Of a stretch of 64,000 nt of DNA, positions 9,006 through 17,678 are shown piece by piece; within the stretch, counting starts at the first letter, position 1, and each line of letters opens with the position of its first letter. Position numbers and translations under genes: made by a program. The DNA comes from JAJDXO01 sp965207535. Lineage in GTDB: Bacteria; Pseudomonadota; Alphaproteobacteria; Rhodospirillales; UBA2165. The notes below the pieces were generated by a model. It was not told the DNA's origin and did no database searches. It worked only from the letters and a program-made list of their open reading frames with translations. The DNA lies in NCBI GenBank assembly GCA_965207535.1, contig CBDBMR010000013.1, positions 186,001 through 250,000 on the forward strand, in the 5' to 3' direction.

Positions 9006-9947
9006 ATGCTGAATCTTTCCGTTGGACCGCTGCCCCGGATGCGCGCGCTCAGGGCGTTCGACGCCGCCGCGCGTCATGGGAGCTTCGTGCGCGCCGCCGA
9101 GGAGCTGGGCATCCACCAGCCTTCGGTCAGCCGCTACGTCGCGGAACTGGAGCGCGACCTCGGGGTCCGGCTGTTCGAGCGCGACCGCCGCGCCGTGACC
9201 CTCACGCCGGCGGGGGTGGTCTTCCACCGCGCCGTCGCCGTCGGGCTGGAGCGCATCTCCGCGGGCGCGCTCGCGGCGTCGGACCTCCCGGAGGACGAGC
9301 GGGTCGTCATCGCCTGCGGCGGCGCCACCTCGGAACTGTTCCTGAGACCGCGGCTCGGGGATGTGCAGCGCGGGTTGGGCAAGACCGCAGTCATCCGCCT
9401 CCTGCATTGCGAGAACAACCATCTGGACCGCCCGAACGTGATGGAGACCGACCGGATCGACCTGCTGGCGAGCTACCACGCCATCGACGGCGTACCCGGC
9501 GACGAGGTGGTGGTCTTCCCCGAAGCGATCGCGCCGGTATGTTCGCCGGGCTTTGCCGAAGCCCATGCAGACGTCCTGCGCCAGCCTGTCGCGCAGTGGC
9601 GCGCGCTGCCGTTTCTCGACTTCGCGCGGCCAAGCCTCGGCTGGGCCACCTGGGACGACTGGTTCGAGGCCGCCGGACGACCGAACCCGCCGCCCCGCTA
9701 CCGCAACTTCGACGACTATGTCTACATGATCGACGCGGCCGTCGCGGGACAGGGTCTCGCGCTAGGCTGGCGGAACTTCGTCGGCCGCTTCGTCCGCCTG
9801 GGCTCGCTGGTCGCGGTCGCGGACGGGTTCGTCGGATTCGAACGGGCGCTTGCCGTCAGGCTCACCGGGTATGGCCGCCACCGCCCGGTCGCGCGGCGCT
9901 GCCTCGACGCCTTCGCATCGCTGGCGAAGGAAACCGCGCAGGACTGA
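9006..9947 (+). CDS. LysR family transcriptional regulator
   Basis: 313-residue DNA-binding regulator of normal LysR length. The N-terminal winged helix-turn-helix spans about residues 12-70 (LRAFDAAARHGSF, then QPSVSRYVAELERDLGVRLFER, followed by LTPAG). The rest is a periplasmic-binding-protein-like effector domain with a GcvA-type layout (PSLGWATWDDWF, AVAGQGLALGW). It is divergent from tpsB, and a TACGTG-N11-CACGTA dyad sits in the shared promoter. Regulation of itself and perhaps of the tps operon is inferred from position. The effector is unknown. Confidence 0.9.
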   Translation: MLNLSVGPLPRMRALRAFDAAARHGSFVRAAEELGIHQPSVSRYVAELERDLGVRLFERDRRAVTLTPAGVVFHRAVAVGLERISAGALAASDLPEDERVVIACGGATSELFLRPRLGDVQRGLGKTAVIRLLHCENNHLDRPNVMETDRIDLLASYHAIDGVPGDEVVVFPEAIAPVCSPGFAEAHADVLRQPVAQWRALPFLDFARPSLGWATWDDWFEAAGRPNPPPRYRNFDDYVYMIDAAVAGQGLALGWRNFVGRFVRLGSLVAVADGFVGFERALAVRLTGYGRHRPVARRCLDAFASLAKETAQD

Positions 9948-10370
9948 ACGCCCCAAACCGGCACCGAAGCAAGCGGCCCCGCGCTTCCCGGAAACGGCGC
10001 CGCGCTCACGCCCTCGAACGCCAACACCGTCCGGTCACGAATCCGCGTCCGCGTACCGGTGTTGACCATGTGTCGACCGCGCGAAATCTGCCGGAATCCG
10101 GAATCAAGAAGCCCCAGAAAACATCAATGTTTTCTGGGGCATTTTTGGTTGCGGGCGCAGGATTTGCCCAAGCACCTACAATCGGTCGACCAGTGTGACG
10201 GCCAATCGGAGCGGCCGCCACAAGGTCATGTCCGGTTAGACCCTGAACTATCTCATCGACACTGCCTCGGCCCGCCGGGCATCTCGGGGACGGGGCAGGT
10301 TGGTGGGTTGTCCGTCATTGGGTTCGCGTCAATCGCTCGGTCGGGTCGTTTCGGTTCTCGCTTGCCACGG
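9948..10370. other. Intergenic region between convergent lysR and monooxygenase genes
   Basis: 423 bp without a convincing gene. It holds the strong hairpin terminator at 10111-10146. An 8-bp inverted repeat (CAACACCG at 10022, CGGTGTTG at 10057) has no T-tract and no recognisable RNA fold. Nothing else was identified. Confidence 0.6.
10111..10146 (+). terminator. Strong rho-independent terminator
   Basis: Perfect 14-bp inverted repeat (GCCCCAGAAAACAT and its complement, 10111-10140) followed by ATTTTT. It lies 163 bp downstream of lysR and would end its transcript. The minus-strand side lacks a clear T-tract, so it is mainly a plus-strand terminator. Confidence 0.8.
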
Positions 10371-11477
10371 TTAGGCCTCCACGACCGGCTGCCGAAGGCC
10401 TGCCTCCTCCAGCAGAGGCAGAACGCGATCTATGAAGAAAGGAAGCTCATTCCTGAAATCGAAGAAGCTTACCGTGGTGCCGGCAAAGCCGGCTTCGTGC
10501 AGTTCGATCAGATCCGCCGCCACCCTGTCCGGCGTTCCGATCAACGGTACGGACCCATGGCCCCCGGCCACCCGGCGGCGCTGCCGGTACACCTCATCCG
10601 GGATCGAGGCGGAGGTCGCCTGCTTGGCGCCAACCCAGTTGTCGAGCGCCTCATTGTCGGCCATCTCCACGGCGTAATAGTTGTAAAATTTCTCTGCTTC
10701 CTCTTGGGTTTCCCGGCAGACGACATGAGAGATGCCGAAGATGCCGGCGTGCCGGTCGGCCTGGGAGGATGTCTCCTCGATTTCGGAAACCAGTTGCCTG
10801 GCGTGATCCAGATCCCTCGGCACGGCAAACAGGAAATCCGCGGCCTTGGCGGCGAACGCGCGGCCTGCCGGCGAGCCGCCGGCCGACATGGTCACCGGTC
10901 GCGGCTGCTGAACCGTGACGGGCGAGGTGTAGGCGTCCTTGATCGAGTAGAACTCGCCCTCGTGATCGAAACGCTCGCCCGACAGCAGGCGCACGAATAT
11001 GTCATACCATTCGAAACCCTGGTCGTAGCGCCGGTCATGATCGATCAGTTCCGCGCCGAACATGTCGAACTCTTCCTTATTCCAGCCGCAGACGATGTTG
11101 AGGCCGGCCCGACCGCCGCTGACGTGATCAATTGTCGCGACGGCCTTGGCGGCGAATACCGGGTGCACAAGGGCCACATGGACGGTGACGAAAATGGACG
11201 TGTTTTCGGTGACGGCCGCCAGGGCCGCCCCTTGGGTCAGGGTCTCATAGGACAGAGCCGCGTTGTCGATCGACCCGCCATATCCCCGCCATCGGGCAAG
11301 GGGCAGAATGAGTTCGAAGCCCGCGGCATCGGCCATCCTTGCGACCGCCTCCACATCCTCCCATTTGGCTTGCCAGCGGTCCGGGGCCGTGGTGATGGCG
11401 AGGCCGCCTTCACAGTTCATCCGGAAGACGCCGAGCTTGAACTCGTTGGCACCGTACATGGGATTGTTGCCGGTCAT
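10371..11477 (-). CDS. Luciferase-like (LLM class) flavin-dependent monooxygenase
   Basis: 368-residue enzyme of the bacterial luciferase fold, which uses reduced FMN and oxygen to oxygenate small molecules. Family signatures: the N-terminal CEGGLAITTAPDRW strand and helix, ADAAGFELILPLARW, the mid-protein INIVCGWN-like segment (LNIVCGWNKEEFDMFG), and PRPVTMSAGGSPAGRAFAAK. The layout resembles the RutA/SsuD/SfnG branch (pyrimidine or organosulfur oxygenases), but the substrate cannot be assigned. It precedes no gene closely on its strand: the TRAP genes lie 150 bp upstream and might share a transcript. A separate flavin reductase is needed and is not encoded nearby. Confidence 0.85.
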   Translation of the reverse strand: MTGNNPMYGANEFKLGVFRMNCEGGLAITTAPDRWQAKWEDVEAVARMADAAGFELILPLARWRGYGGSIDNAALSYETLTQGAALAAVTENTSIFVTVHVALVHPVFAAKAVATIDHVSGGRAGLNIVCGWNKEEFDMFGAELIDHDRRYDQGFEWYDIFVRLLSGERFDHEGEFYSIKDAYTSPVTVQQPRPVTMSAGGSPAGRAFAAKAADFLFAVPRDLDHARQLVSEIEETSSQADRHAGIFGISHVVCRETQEEAEKFYNYYAVEMADNEALDNWVGAKQATSASIPDEVYRQRRRVAGGHGSVPLIGTPDRVAADLIELHEAGFAGTTVSFFDFRNELPFFIDRVLPLLEEAGLRQPVVEA

Positions 11478-11628
11478 AACAGGGGCCTCCCCTTTTGGCT
11501 CAGGTCATCAGTGCCGTGCGGTCCGAACCGAACAGAACCGGCCAGCCGATTGAAGCGCCGGTAACGAGGGCGGCGCGGGTTCTTGCTATCGAGGACACGT
11601 CCGTCTCATGCAGGCGGCCTCCGGCCAT

Positions 11629-12930
11629 TCACGGCATTGTGTTGGGCAAGAACAAAACGATGACGGGAAACGCGATCAGCAGTACGAGGCGGACCAGGTC
11701 TGCCAAAATAAACGGCGTGACGCCTGCATAAATCGTCTTGAGCGCCACATCCGGCGCTTCCGTCTTGATGACGAAGACGTTGAGCCCGAACGGCGGGGTG
11801 ATCAGGCCGAGTTCCGTCACCATCACGACGATGACCCCAAACCAGATGGGATCGAACCCAAGTTGGGTAACGGTCGGGAAGAAGATCGGCACGGTGATCA
11901 GAATGATCGCCAGTGAATCCATAAAGCAGCCGAGCACGATGTAGAACAGAATGATCAGCGCCAGCGTGCCATAGGTCCCGAGCTGCAGCCCGACCATGAT
12001 GTCGGCGACGTTTTGCGGGAACTGGGTGATGGTCAGGAAGCGCGCGAACAGGATTGCGCCGATGAGAATCAAGAACAGCGAACCGGTGGTCACCAAGCTG
12101 TCGGTTACGCAAGAAAAGAACGATCGCCAGTTCATCCGCCCCGCCGCAAAGGCGATGATGGCGACGATGGCCGCCCCCATTGTCGCCGCCTCCGTCGGCG
12201 TGAAGAACCCGCCATAGATGCCGCCCAACACGAATATGAACACCAGCGCGATCGGCCACACATTCCTGAGGGACGACCAGCGTTCCGCCCATTCGTGGCG
12301 CTCCCCCGTCGGGACCCAATCGGGCCGCACCATTCCGGTCGCGCGCACCGCGGCCATATACATCAGGACCGCCAGGATGCCGGGCAGAAAACCGGCGACG
12401 AAAAGCTTGCCAATATCCTGCTCCGCGATGATGCCGTAAATCGCCAGCACCACCGACGGCGGAATGAGGATTCCCAGGGTGCCGCCGGCCGCGATGACGC
12501 CGGTGGCCAAGCTATTGGAATAGCCGAAGCGGCGCATTTCCGGCAGCGCCACCTTGGACATGGTCGCGGCCGTCGCCACCGAGGAGCCGCAAATGGCGGC
12601 AAATCCGCCACACGCCACGACGGTGGACAACGCCAAGCCACCCTTATGGTGGCCAAGCCACGCGTTGCTGGCCGCGAACAGGTCGCGGCTCATGCCCGAC
12701 GCATTGGCCAATGCGCCCATAAGGATGAACATTGGGATCAGGCCGAATGTGAAGTCGGTGAGCGCGCGGATCGGCACCAGGGACAGCAGCTTGAGCGCGG
12801 GGTCGGTGGCGGTCATCACCGCAAAACCGGCTACGCCGACAATGCCCAGCGCGATGCCCACCGGGACCCGGATCAGCATCAGGCCGAACAGGATGATGAA
12901 GCCCAGGAGCGCGGCGACGAACCCGTCCAT
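11629..12930 (-). CDS. dctM: TRAP transporter large permease (DctM)
   Basis: 433-residue, highly hydrophobic permease with about 12 membrane segments. It is the channel subunit of a tripartite ATP-independent periplasmic transporter and drives organic-acid uptake with a sodium gradient. DctM signatures: CGGFAAICGSSVATAATM, the IAAGGTLGILIPPS loop and FFTPTEAATMGA. The ATG lies 2 bp after the stop codon of dctQ, so the pair is tightly coupled. The matching binding protein is divergent at 13732. Confidence 0.93.
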   Translation of the reverse strand: MDGFVAALLGFIILFGLMLIRVPVGIALGIVGVAGFAVMTATDPALKLLSLVPIRALTDFTFGLIPMFILMGALANASGMSRDLFAASNAWLGHHKGGLALSTVVACGGFAAICGSSVATAATMSKVALPEMRRFGYSNSLATGVIAAGGTLGILIPPSVVLAIYGIIAEQDIGKLFVAGFLPGILAVLMYMAAVRATGMVRPDWVPTGERHEWAERWSSLRNVWPIALVFIFVLGGIYGGFFTPTEAATMGAAIVAIIAFAAGRMNWRSFFSCVTDSLVTTGSLFLILIGAILFARFLTITQFPQNVADIMVGLQLGTYGTLALIILFYIVLGCFMDSLAIILITVPIFFPTVTQLGFDPIWFGVIVVMVTELGLITPPFGLNVFVIKTEAPDVALKTIYAGVTPFILADLVRLVLLIAFPVIVLFLPNTMP

Positions 12931-12932
12931 GG

Positions 12933-13451
12933 CTATGCACCGCCTCCCGGCCCGGACGCCGATTCACCCTCGCGGCTGGCGGGTTCGCCGGAGACGTCGC
13001 CGCGCCATAGCCGCCAAAGCCGGATAAGCGTCAACCAAGTCGCGACGACGGCCGCGAACCCCGCGACACTGTAAAAGGTCCAAATTGGAACCCGCACATC
13101 GAAGGTCGCCTCGCGCGACGCCGCCGCGTCGAACACGCGAAAGATCAGCATCCACGTCATGGTGCCGATGGCCCCCAGCGTGATGGCGGTTGCAAGAACA
13201 TCCATCCATTGCCGGCCGCGGCGGCTCAGCATGGTCCACACGCTGTCCATGGTTATTTGCTGGCCGCGGTAGCAGGCAAAGGCGATGCCGATGGTGATGG
13301 CGATGCCCATGATCAGGCGGCTGAAATCGTTGGTGTCCGGAATCTGCGTGGCAAATGCCTTACGCAGAATGACCGAGATGAAAATGATCGCGCCTGAGAC
13401 GATCAACAGGACTGCGCCCGCGGACGAGAACAGGTTCAGGAATTTCCGCAC
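12933..13451 (-). CDS. dctQ: TRAP transporter small permease (DctQ)
   Basis: 172-residue membrane protein with four predicted transmembrane segments and the conserved RAFATQIPDTNDFSRL-type loop after helix 1. The small subunit of the TRAP permease, it partners with DctM immediately downstream. The C-terminal tail is Gly/Ser/Pro-rich. First gene of the leftward dctQM unit, transcribed from the region shared with dctP. Confidence 0.9.
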   Translation of the reverse strand: MRKFLNLFSSAGAVLLIVSGAIIFISVILRKAFATQIPDTNDFSRLIMGIAITIGIAFACYRGQQITMDSVWTMLSRRGRQWMDVLATAITLGAIGTMTWMLIFRVFDAAASREATFDVRVPIWTFYSVAGFAAVVATWLTLIRLWRLWRGDVSGEPASREGESASGPGGGA

Positions 13452-13576
13452 AGTTCGCCTCCCCGTGCCGTCGCGTTAATCCTGATCAGCCGTGATAGTC
13501 TGTGTCACGCGCACCGTGGGCGTCAAATCGGCAAAAAAACCGCTCCGCCCATCTTCTCCCCATGCTTATTATTTCC

Positions 13577-13592
13577 ATTATCATATGAAAAT
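13577..13592. promoter_or_regulatory. Candidate MarR-type operator, site A
   Basis: Imperfect palindrome ATTATCATATGAAAAT with 7 of 8 paired positions, in the AT-rich gap between dctQ and dctP. It shares the 11-mer TTATCATATGA with site B at 15619-15629. A MarR gene lies in the adjacent operon, making it the likely ligand. Confidence 0.45.
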
Positions 13593-13731
13593 AGGTTATT
13601 ATCAAATCCACAGGTCGCGTCCGTAATACGCGGCCGACAATTGAACGCGCCGAACCAAGGGCGCAAACTGAAACGCCGATCCCCTTTTGAGCGGTCGGCT
13701 CCTATTCATCGAGTCAGGGAGGACTCATCGC

Positions 13732-14760
13732 ATGTTGCATCGACTGATGACTTCAATCGCTGTGGCATCGGGCATTGTTGCGCTCGCCTTTGCCACGACG
13801 GCACCGAGCCACGCGGAAACGTTCAAGGTAGCCCATTGGGTGCCGCCACAGCATCCGTTCGCAAAATCGCTCGCCGATTGGGGCAAGTCCATCGGCGAGG
13901 ATTCGGGCGGCGAGATCAAGATCTCCGTTTTCCCGGCGGGACAGCTCGGCCCAGCATCCGACCACTACGACATGGCCAAGAACGGTATCGCCGACGCGAC
14001 CTGGGTAAATCCGGGATTCAATCCGGGGCGCTGGCCGATCACTTCCTTGGCCGAGTTGCCCCTGACCATCTCCGACCCGATGGGGGGCTCGGTGGCGCTG
14101 ACCAAGTGGTACCGGAAGTACGCCGCCAAGGAGATGCCGGACATCCACTACTGCTTCACGCATACGCTGGAATCGAACACCCTCTTCTCGATCAACAAGC
14201 CGATCCGCGTCCCCGCCGACTTCAAGGGTCAACGGGTGCGGCCATCGGGCCAGATGCAGGCGCGCATGATCAAGGCCAACGGGGGCACGACGGTTTTGAT
14301 GCCCTACCCGAAGGTTCGCGAACCCTTGGAACGCGGCGTCATCGACGCCACGTTGGGCTCGCCCCATGGACTGATCGTTTTTGGCGGCGCCAAGAAGATT
14401 CAGCACATCATGCGGGCCCCGCTCAGCAACGCCAACTGGGTCATCCCGATCAACAGGAAAAAATATGACGGCATGTCCGCGAAGCACCGGCGTATCATCG
14501 ACAACCGTTGCACTACGGCCGAGGCGGTTAAAATGGCGCGTCCCGCGACCATGTTCGAGCGTGCCGGCTGGGCCAAACTCGAGAAGCTCGGCAAGAAGAT
14601 CTTCACGCTGACCGATGCCGAAAAGGCCGCTTGGCGCAAAGCGAGCGCGCCATTGCTGGCGGCGTGGAAGGCCGAAGTGAACAAGCGCGGTCATAACGCC
14701 GATAAGATACATAGCGAATTTATCGCCGCACTGAAGGCGGAAAACGCGCTGGAGCAATAG
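13732..14760 (+). CDS. dctP: TRAP transporter substrate-binding protein (DctP)
   Basis: 342-residue periplasmic solute receptor. I chose the ATG at 13732, with AGGGAGGA just upstream and a clean signal peptide ending THAHSAE-like (TTAPSHAE); an upstream in-frame ATG at 13687 lacks these. Family features: FKVAHWVPPQHPF at the mature N-terminus, KISVFPAGQLG, and the ligand-contact region FKGQRVRPSG with the DctP arginine. It is divergent from dctQM, an unusual split of a normally contiguous operon. The two arms share the operator-like site A. The ligand is unknown; the adjacent aromatic-catabolism genes suggest an organic or aromatic acid. Confidence 0.9.
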   Translation: MLHRLMTSIAVASGIVALAFATTAPSHAETFKVAHWVPPQHPFAKSLADWGKSIGEDSGGEIKISVFPAGQLGPASDHYDMAKNGIADATWVNPGFNPGRWPITSLAELPLTISDPMGGSVALTKWYRKYAAKEMPDIHYCFTHTLESNTLFSINKPIRVPADFKGQRVRPSGQMQARMIKANGGTTVLMPYPKVREPLERGVIDATLGSPHGLIVFGGAKKIQHIMRAPLSNANWVIPINRKKYDGMSAKHRRIIDNRCTTAEAVKMARPATMFERAGWAKLEKLGKKIFTLTDAEKAAWRKASAPLLAAWKAEVNKRGHNADKIHSEFIAALKAENALEQ

Positions 14761-14771
14761 CCGGCATTTAC

Positions 14772-14798
14772 CCGGGGTGGCGCCCGACGTCACCCCGG
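14772..14798. terminator. Hairpin between convergent dctP and dienelactone hydrolase genes
   Basis: CCGGGGTG (14772-14779) pairs with CACCCCGG (14791-14798) across an 11-base loop, 12 bp after the dctP stop codon. There is no T-tract, so it may be a weak or rho-assisted terminator. Confidence 0.4.
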
Positions 14799-14873
14799 AT
14801 AGTGATCCGCAATTAACCAATAGCGGACACGAGCTTCGGTCTCGAGGACCCGGGAAAAGCAGCGCGGCGGGAC

Positions 14874-15584
14874 TCAGCCCAGATGCCGGGAGAGGAATTC
14901 CAGCGAACGGGTATTGGCGGTATCCGCGGCGCTTTGGTCGTAGTTGTGTCCGCCAACCAGAGCAAAGGCGTGGCCGGCCCCCTCATATTCGTGAAGCGTC
15001 ACGGGCGCGAGGTCGCCGAGAGTACTGACGATCGCGTCATGGGCCTCGCCGCTGCACAGTTCGTCGTTGCCGGCGATGTGGAGCATGAGCGGCTTGCCGA
15101 TATTTCCGGCTTCCCCCAGGTAGTGGTCGATGTTCACGCCGTAGTAGCCGACGGAACATTCGGCGTCGGTCCGGGCTGCGACGAGATAGGCCATGCGGCC
15201 GCCCAGGCAATAGCCCAAGGCGCCCACTTGGCCGGCGCATCTCTCATGGCCGCGGAGAAACGAAATGGTTGCCTGCAAATCGGAGGCCGCCGCTTCGTCG
15301 TCGAAACCCTGGTTGAGTTCGAGCGCGCGGGCCTGCTCGTCCGGATCAGGTTTGGCCGGGTCGTTGATCAGTTCCACTCCGGGTTCCTGCCGCCAAAAAA
15401 GATCCGGCACCGCCACCAGATAGCCCTTGGCCGCAAAGTCGTCAGCCAGTTGCCGCATCACCGCATTCACGCCGCAGATATATTGCATGAGCACCAGCCC
15501 GGGCGCATTGTCGGCCGCCGGGCTTGCCAGATAAGCCTGGAAAGTCCCGCCATCCGAAGCGGATATTTCGATGTTTGTTCCCAT
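14874..15584 (-). CDS. Dienelactone hydrolase family protein
   Basis: 236-residue alpha/beta hydrolase. The Cys-Asp-His triad of dienelactone hydrolase is visible: C126 in GYCLGGR, D174 in AGNDELC and H205 in GAGHAFA. Classic members hydrolyse 4-carboxymethylenebutenolide in chlorocatechol breakdown, but many relatives act on other lactones or esters. It is divergent from the SDR-to-luciferase operon and shares the operator-like site B with it, which supports a role in the same catabolic pathway. Confidence 0.88.
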   Translation of the reverse strand: MGTNIEISASDGGTFQAYLASPAADNAPGLVLMQYICGVNAVMRQLADDFAAKGYLVAVPDLFWRQEPGVELINDPAKPDPDEQARALELNQGFDDEAAASDLQATISFLRGHERCAGQVGALGYCLGGRMAYLVAARTDAECSVGYYGVNIDHYLGEAGNIGKPLMLHIAGNDELCSGEAHDAIVSTLGDLAPVTLHEYEGAGHAFALVGGHNYDQSAADTANTRSLEFLSRHLG

Positions 15585-15618
15585 TACAGGCCTCTCCCCC
15601 GGGCTAATATTTGCAAAA

Positions 15619-15629
15619 TCATATGATAA
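15619..15629. promoter_or_regulatory. Candidate MarR-type operator, site B
   Basis: TCATATGATAA, the reverse complement of the 11-mer in site A, containing the perfect palindrome ATCATATGAT (15618-15627). It lies in the 102-bp divergent promoter between the dienelactone hydrolase and SDR genes, flanked by an outer TTGCA/TGCAA pair (15611-15615, 15642-15646). Confidence 0.45.
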
Positions 15630-15686
15630 AGATTACGATTATGCAATTTCTCCGTCTGGAAGAACGGGGAAACAAAAAGGCAGGGC

Positions 15687-16559
15687 ATGGCGGATTCCAC
15701 ACTCGCCGACAAAGTCATCGTCGTTACCGGCGCCGTTCAGGGATTGGGCAGGGCAATTGCCGAAGGTTTGGCGGAAAACGGTGCCAAACTCGCGATCTGC
15801 GGGCTCGGAGGTGAGAAGCTGGAGAGCGTGGCTGCGGGAATTCGGACGGTTCGGGGCGATGATCGGGTTCTCTGCCGGGAATGCGATATTTCAGATGAGG
15901 CGGGCACCAGGGATTTCGTCAACCAGGTGATGTCGACGTTCGGCCGAATCGACGTGTTGGTGAACAATGCCGGTCTCGGCTGCGCGGCGGTTCGGCCCGA
16001 TTTCATGTCCAACCCTGTCCCCATTTGGCAACTCGACCCCGCCGAGTGGCGGCGGGTGGTCGAGGTCAACACGATCGGGACATTCCTCATGACCCGCTGG
16101 GCGGTGCCTCATATGGTCGCGCAAGGTTCCGGCCGGCTGATCAATGTCACCACCACTTTTCAAACCATGCTGGCGCCGTCCTTCGGCGCCTACGGCCCAT
16201 CCAAGGCCGGCATTGAATCCATGACGTCAATTCTGGTTGAGGAGCTGAAAGGAACCGGCGTGACCGCGAACGTGGTTGTCCCCGGCGGCCCGGCGGATAC
16301 GGAGCAAATTCCGGAGGGGCTGGTCGACGACCGGGGTAATCTGCTGCGCCCGGACGTCATGGTGCCGCCCATACGGTGGTTGTGCACAGATGAGTCCGGC
16401 CGAGTGACCGGCCTCCGCTTCGCCGCCGCGCTCTGGGACGACGATCTGCCGCCGGAAGAGTCGATTCGACGCTGCACCAAACCGGTGGCGTGGCGGCAAT
16501 TGGTCGAGCCGCTCGTCACCAAAGACGGCGTCGCGGTGGAAACCTCGAGAGGCGCGTGA
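15687..16559 (+). CDS. Short-chain dehydrogenase/reductase
   Basis: 290-residue classical SDR, likely an NAD(P)-dependent oxidation of an alcohol or cis-diol. TGAVQGLG (residues 14-21) binds the cofactor, NNAG is at 93-96, and the catalytic YGPSK has Y169 and K173. The usual catalytic Ser 13 residues before the Tyr is Thr here (T156), a substitution that may be tolerated. First gene of a ten-gene plus-strand run. Its TGA overlaps the ATG of the following GST (tgATG), so the two are translationally coupled. A cis-diol dehydrogenase role beside the Rieske dioxygenase is plausible but only inferred. Confidence 0.88.
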   Translation: MADSTLADKVIVVTGAVQGLGRAIAEGLAENGAKLAICGLGGEKLESVAAGIRTVRGDDRVLCRECDISDEAGTRDFVNQVMSTFGRIDVLVNNAGLGCAAVRPDFMSNPVPIWQLDPAEWRRVVEVNTIGTFLMTRWAVPHMVAQGSGRLINVTTTFQTMLAPSFGAYGPSKAGIESMTSILVEELKGTGVTANVVVPGGPADTEQIPEGLVDDRGNLLRPDVMVPPIRWLCTDESGRVTGLRFAAALWDDDLPPEESIRRCTKPVAWRQLVEPLVTKDGVAVETSRGA

Positions 16560-17350
16560 TGCGGCTTTACACCCACCCTCTTTCACCGGCGTCTCAAAGG
16601 GTCCGCCTGGTGCTCGCGGAAAAAGGCTTGGACTGGGAGCGGCGCGACGTCGACCTTCCCAACAAGGAAAATCTCAAGCCGTGGTACCTGGAACTCAATT
16701 CCCTCGGAATGCTGCCGACCCTGGTGGATAACGGGCGGGCCCTGAACGAGTCATCGGTCATCTGTGAATATCTGGAGGATGCCTATCCCCAGCCCCCTCT
16801 CCGCCCCGACGACCATGGGGACCGAGCCGCAATGCGCTGGTGGATGAGCGTCGTCGACGACCGGCTCCATTATTCGTCCGGCGCCCTCGTTTGGCCGGCC
16901 CTGATGCGTCCGGCATTGTTGGAGAAATCCGAAAAGGAGAGGGAACGCCTTCTCTCCAGCATTCCCGATCACGCCCGGCGGGCCCGGCACCGGCGGTGGG
17001 TCGAGCATGGCGTGGACAACCCGGATTTCGGTCAGGCGGTCCTCGTCTATACCGATACGGTCAGGGACATGGACGGCGCGCTAGCCGAGACCAAGTGGCT
17101 GGCCGGCGACGCCTTCTCACTCGCCGACTGTGCCCTCCTGCCCTACATCCAGGCCATGCACCAGATGGGTTGGGAAGGATTGTACGATTCGTCACCCCGC
17201 GTGGTCGATTGGTTTGAGCGGGGCCGGAGCCGTCCTTCTTATCGGGCCGAAATCACGGATCAAATCCCTGCCGCGCTGCTGGCGAGGTTTTCCGTCGTCG
17301 GCGGGGAGTTCAAGGACCTTGTCCTCCGGACCGCCCGGAATGCCGCATAG
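16559..17350 (+). CDS. Glutathione S-transferase family protein
   Basis: 263-residue GST. The N-terminal thioredoxin-like domain starts LYTHPLSPASQRVR, where the SPASQRVR helix carries the catalytic Ser region, and contains the cis-Pro loop GMLPTLVD and the ESSVICEYLED glutathione-binding segment. The all-helical C-terminal domain has the SLADCALLPY motif. The start at 16559 overlaps the SDR stop. Relatives in aromatic pathways act as isomerases, dehalogenases or beta-etherases; the substrate here is unknown. Confidence 0.88.
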   Translation: MRLYTHPLSPASQRVRLVLAEKGLDWERRDVDLPNKENLKPWYLELNSLGMLPTLVDNGRALNESSVICEYLEDAYPQPPLRPDDHGDRAAMRWWMSVVDDRLHYSSGALVWPALMRPALLEKSEKERERLLSSIPDHARRARHRRWVEHGVDNPDFGQAVLVYTDTVRDMDGALAETKWLAGDAFSLADCALLPYIQAMHQMGWEGLYDSSPRVVDWFERGRSRPSYRAEITDQIPAALLARFSVVGGEFKDLVLRTARNAA

Positions 17351-17366
17351 GAAAAGGAAAGGGACT

Positions 17367-17678
17367 ATGCCCGTCTATCTTGTTTCCAACGTTGAGGTCC
17401 ACGATCGGGACCAGTTCAGGAACTATCAGAAGCCCGGGCGGGCGGCGGTGTTTCAGTACGGCGGCAAGTTCCTCGCCGAGGGCGCGGCCCCCGAACCCAT
17501 CGAGGGCGACTGGCTGCCCAAGCGCATGGCCATCGTGGAGTTCGAAAGCGCCGAGGCGGCGCGCACTTTCTACAATTCACCCGAGTACCAGGCGGCGCGG
17601 CGACACAGGCTGCCGGCCGCGACGTTCAAAATCGTCATGGTCGATCCGGAAACCGGCGTCATAGGAGAACTGGAATGA
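17367..17678 (+). CDS. DUF1330 family protein
   Basis: 103-residue small protein of the DUF1330 (dimeric ferredoxin-like barrel) family, with the typical MPVYLVSNVEVHDRDQFRNY start and FESAEAARTFYNSPEYQAAR near residue 70. Start chosen at 17367 behind GGAAAGGGA. It lies 16 bp after the GST, and its end overlaps the start of the MarR gene by 4 bp. The family has no established reaction; members commonly sit in catabolic operons. Confidence 0.85.
   Translation: MPVYLVSNVEVHDRDQFRNYQKPGRAAVFQYGGKFLAEGAAPEPIEGDWLPKRMAIVEFESAEAARTFYNSPEYQAARRHRLPAATFKIVMVDPETGVIGELE

Noticed and set aside
10022..10064. Inverted repeat CAACACCG/CGGTGTTG as a possible RNA gene
   Set aside because: Arms are only 8 bp with a 27-base interior; no tRNA-like arms or T-tract.
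10059..11564. Plus-strand frame of 501 codons opposite the luciferase-like gene
   Set aside because: Antisense shadow; the minus-strand protein has full luciferase-family signatures.
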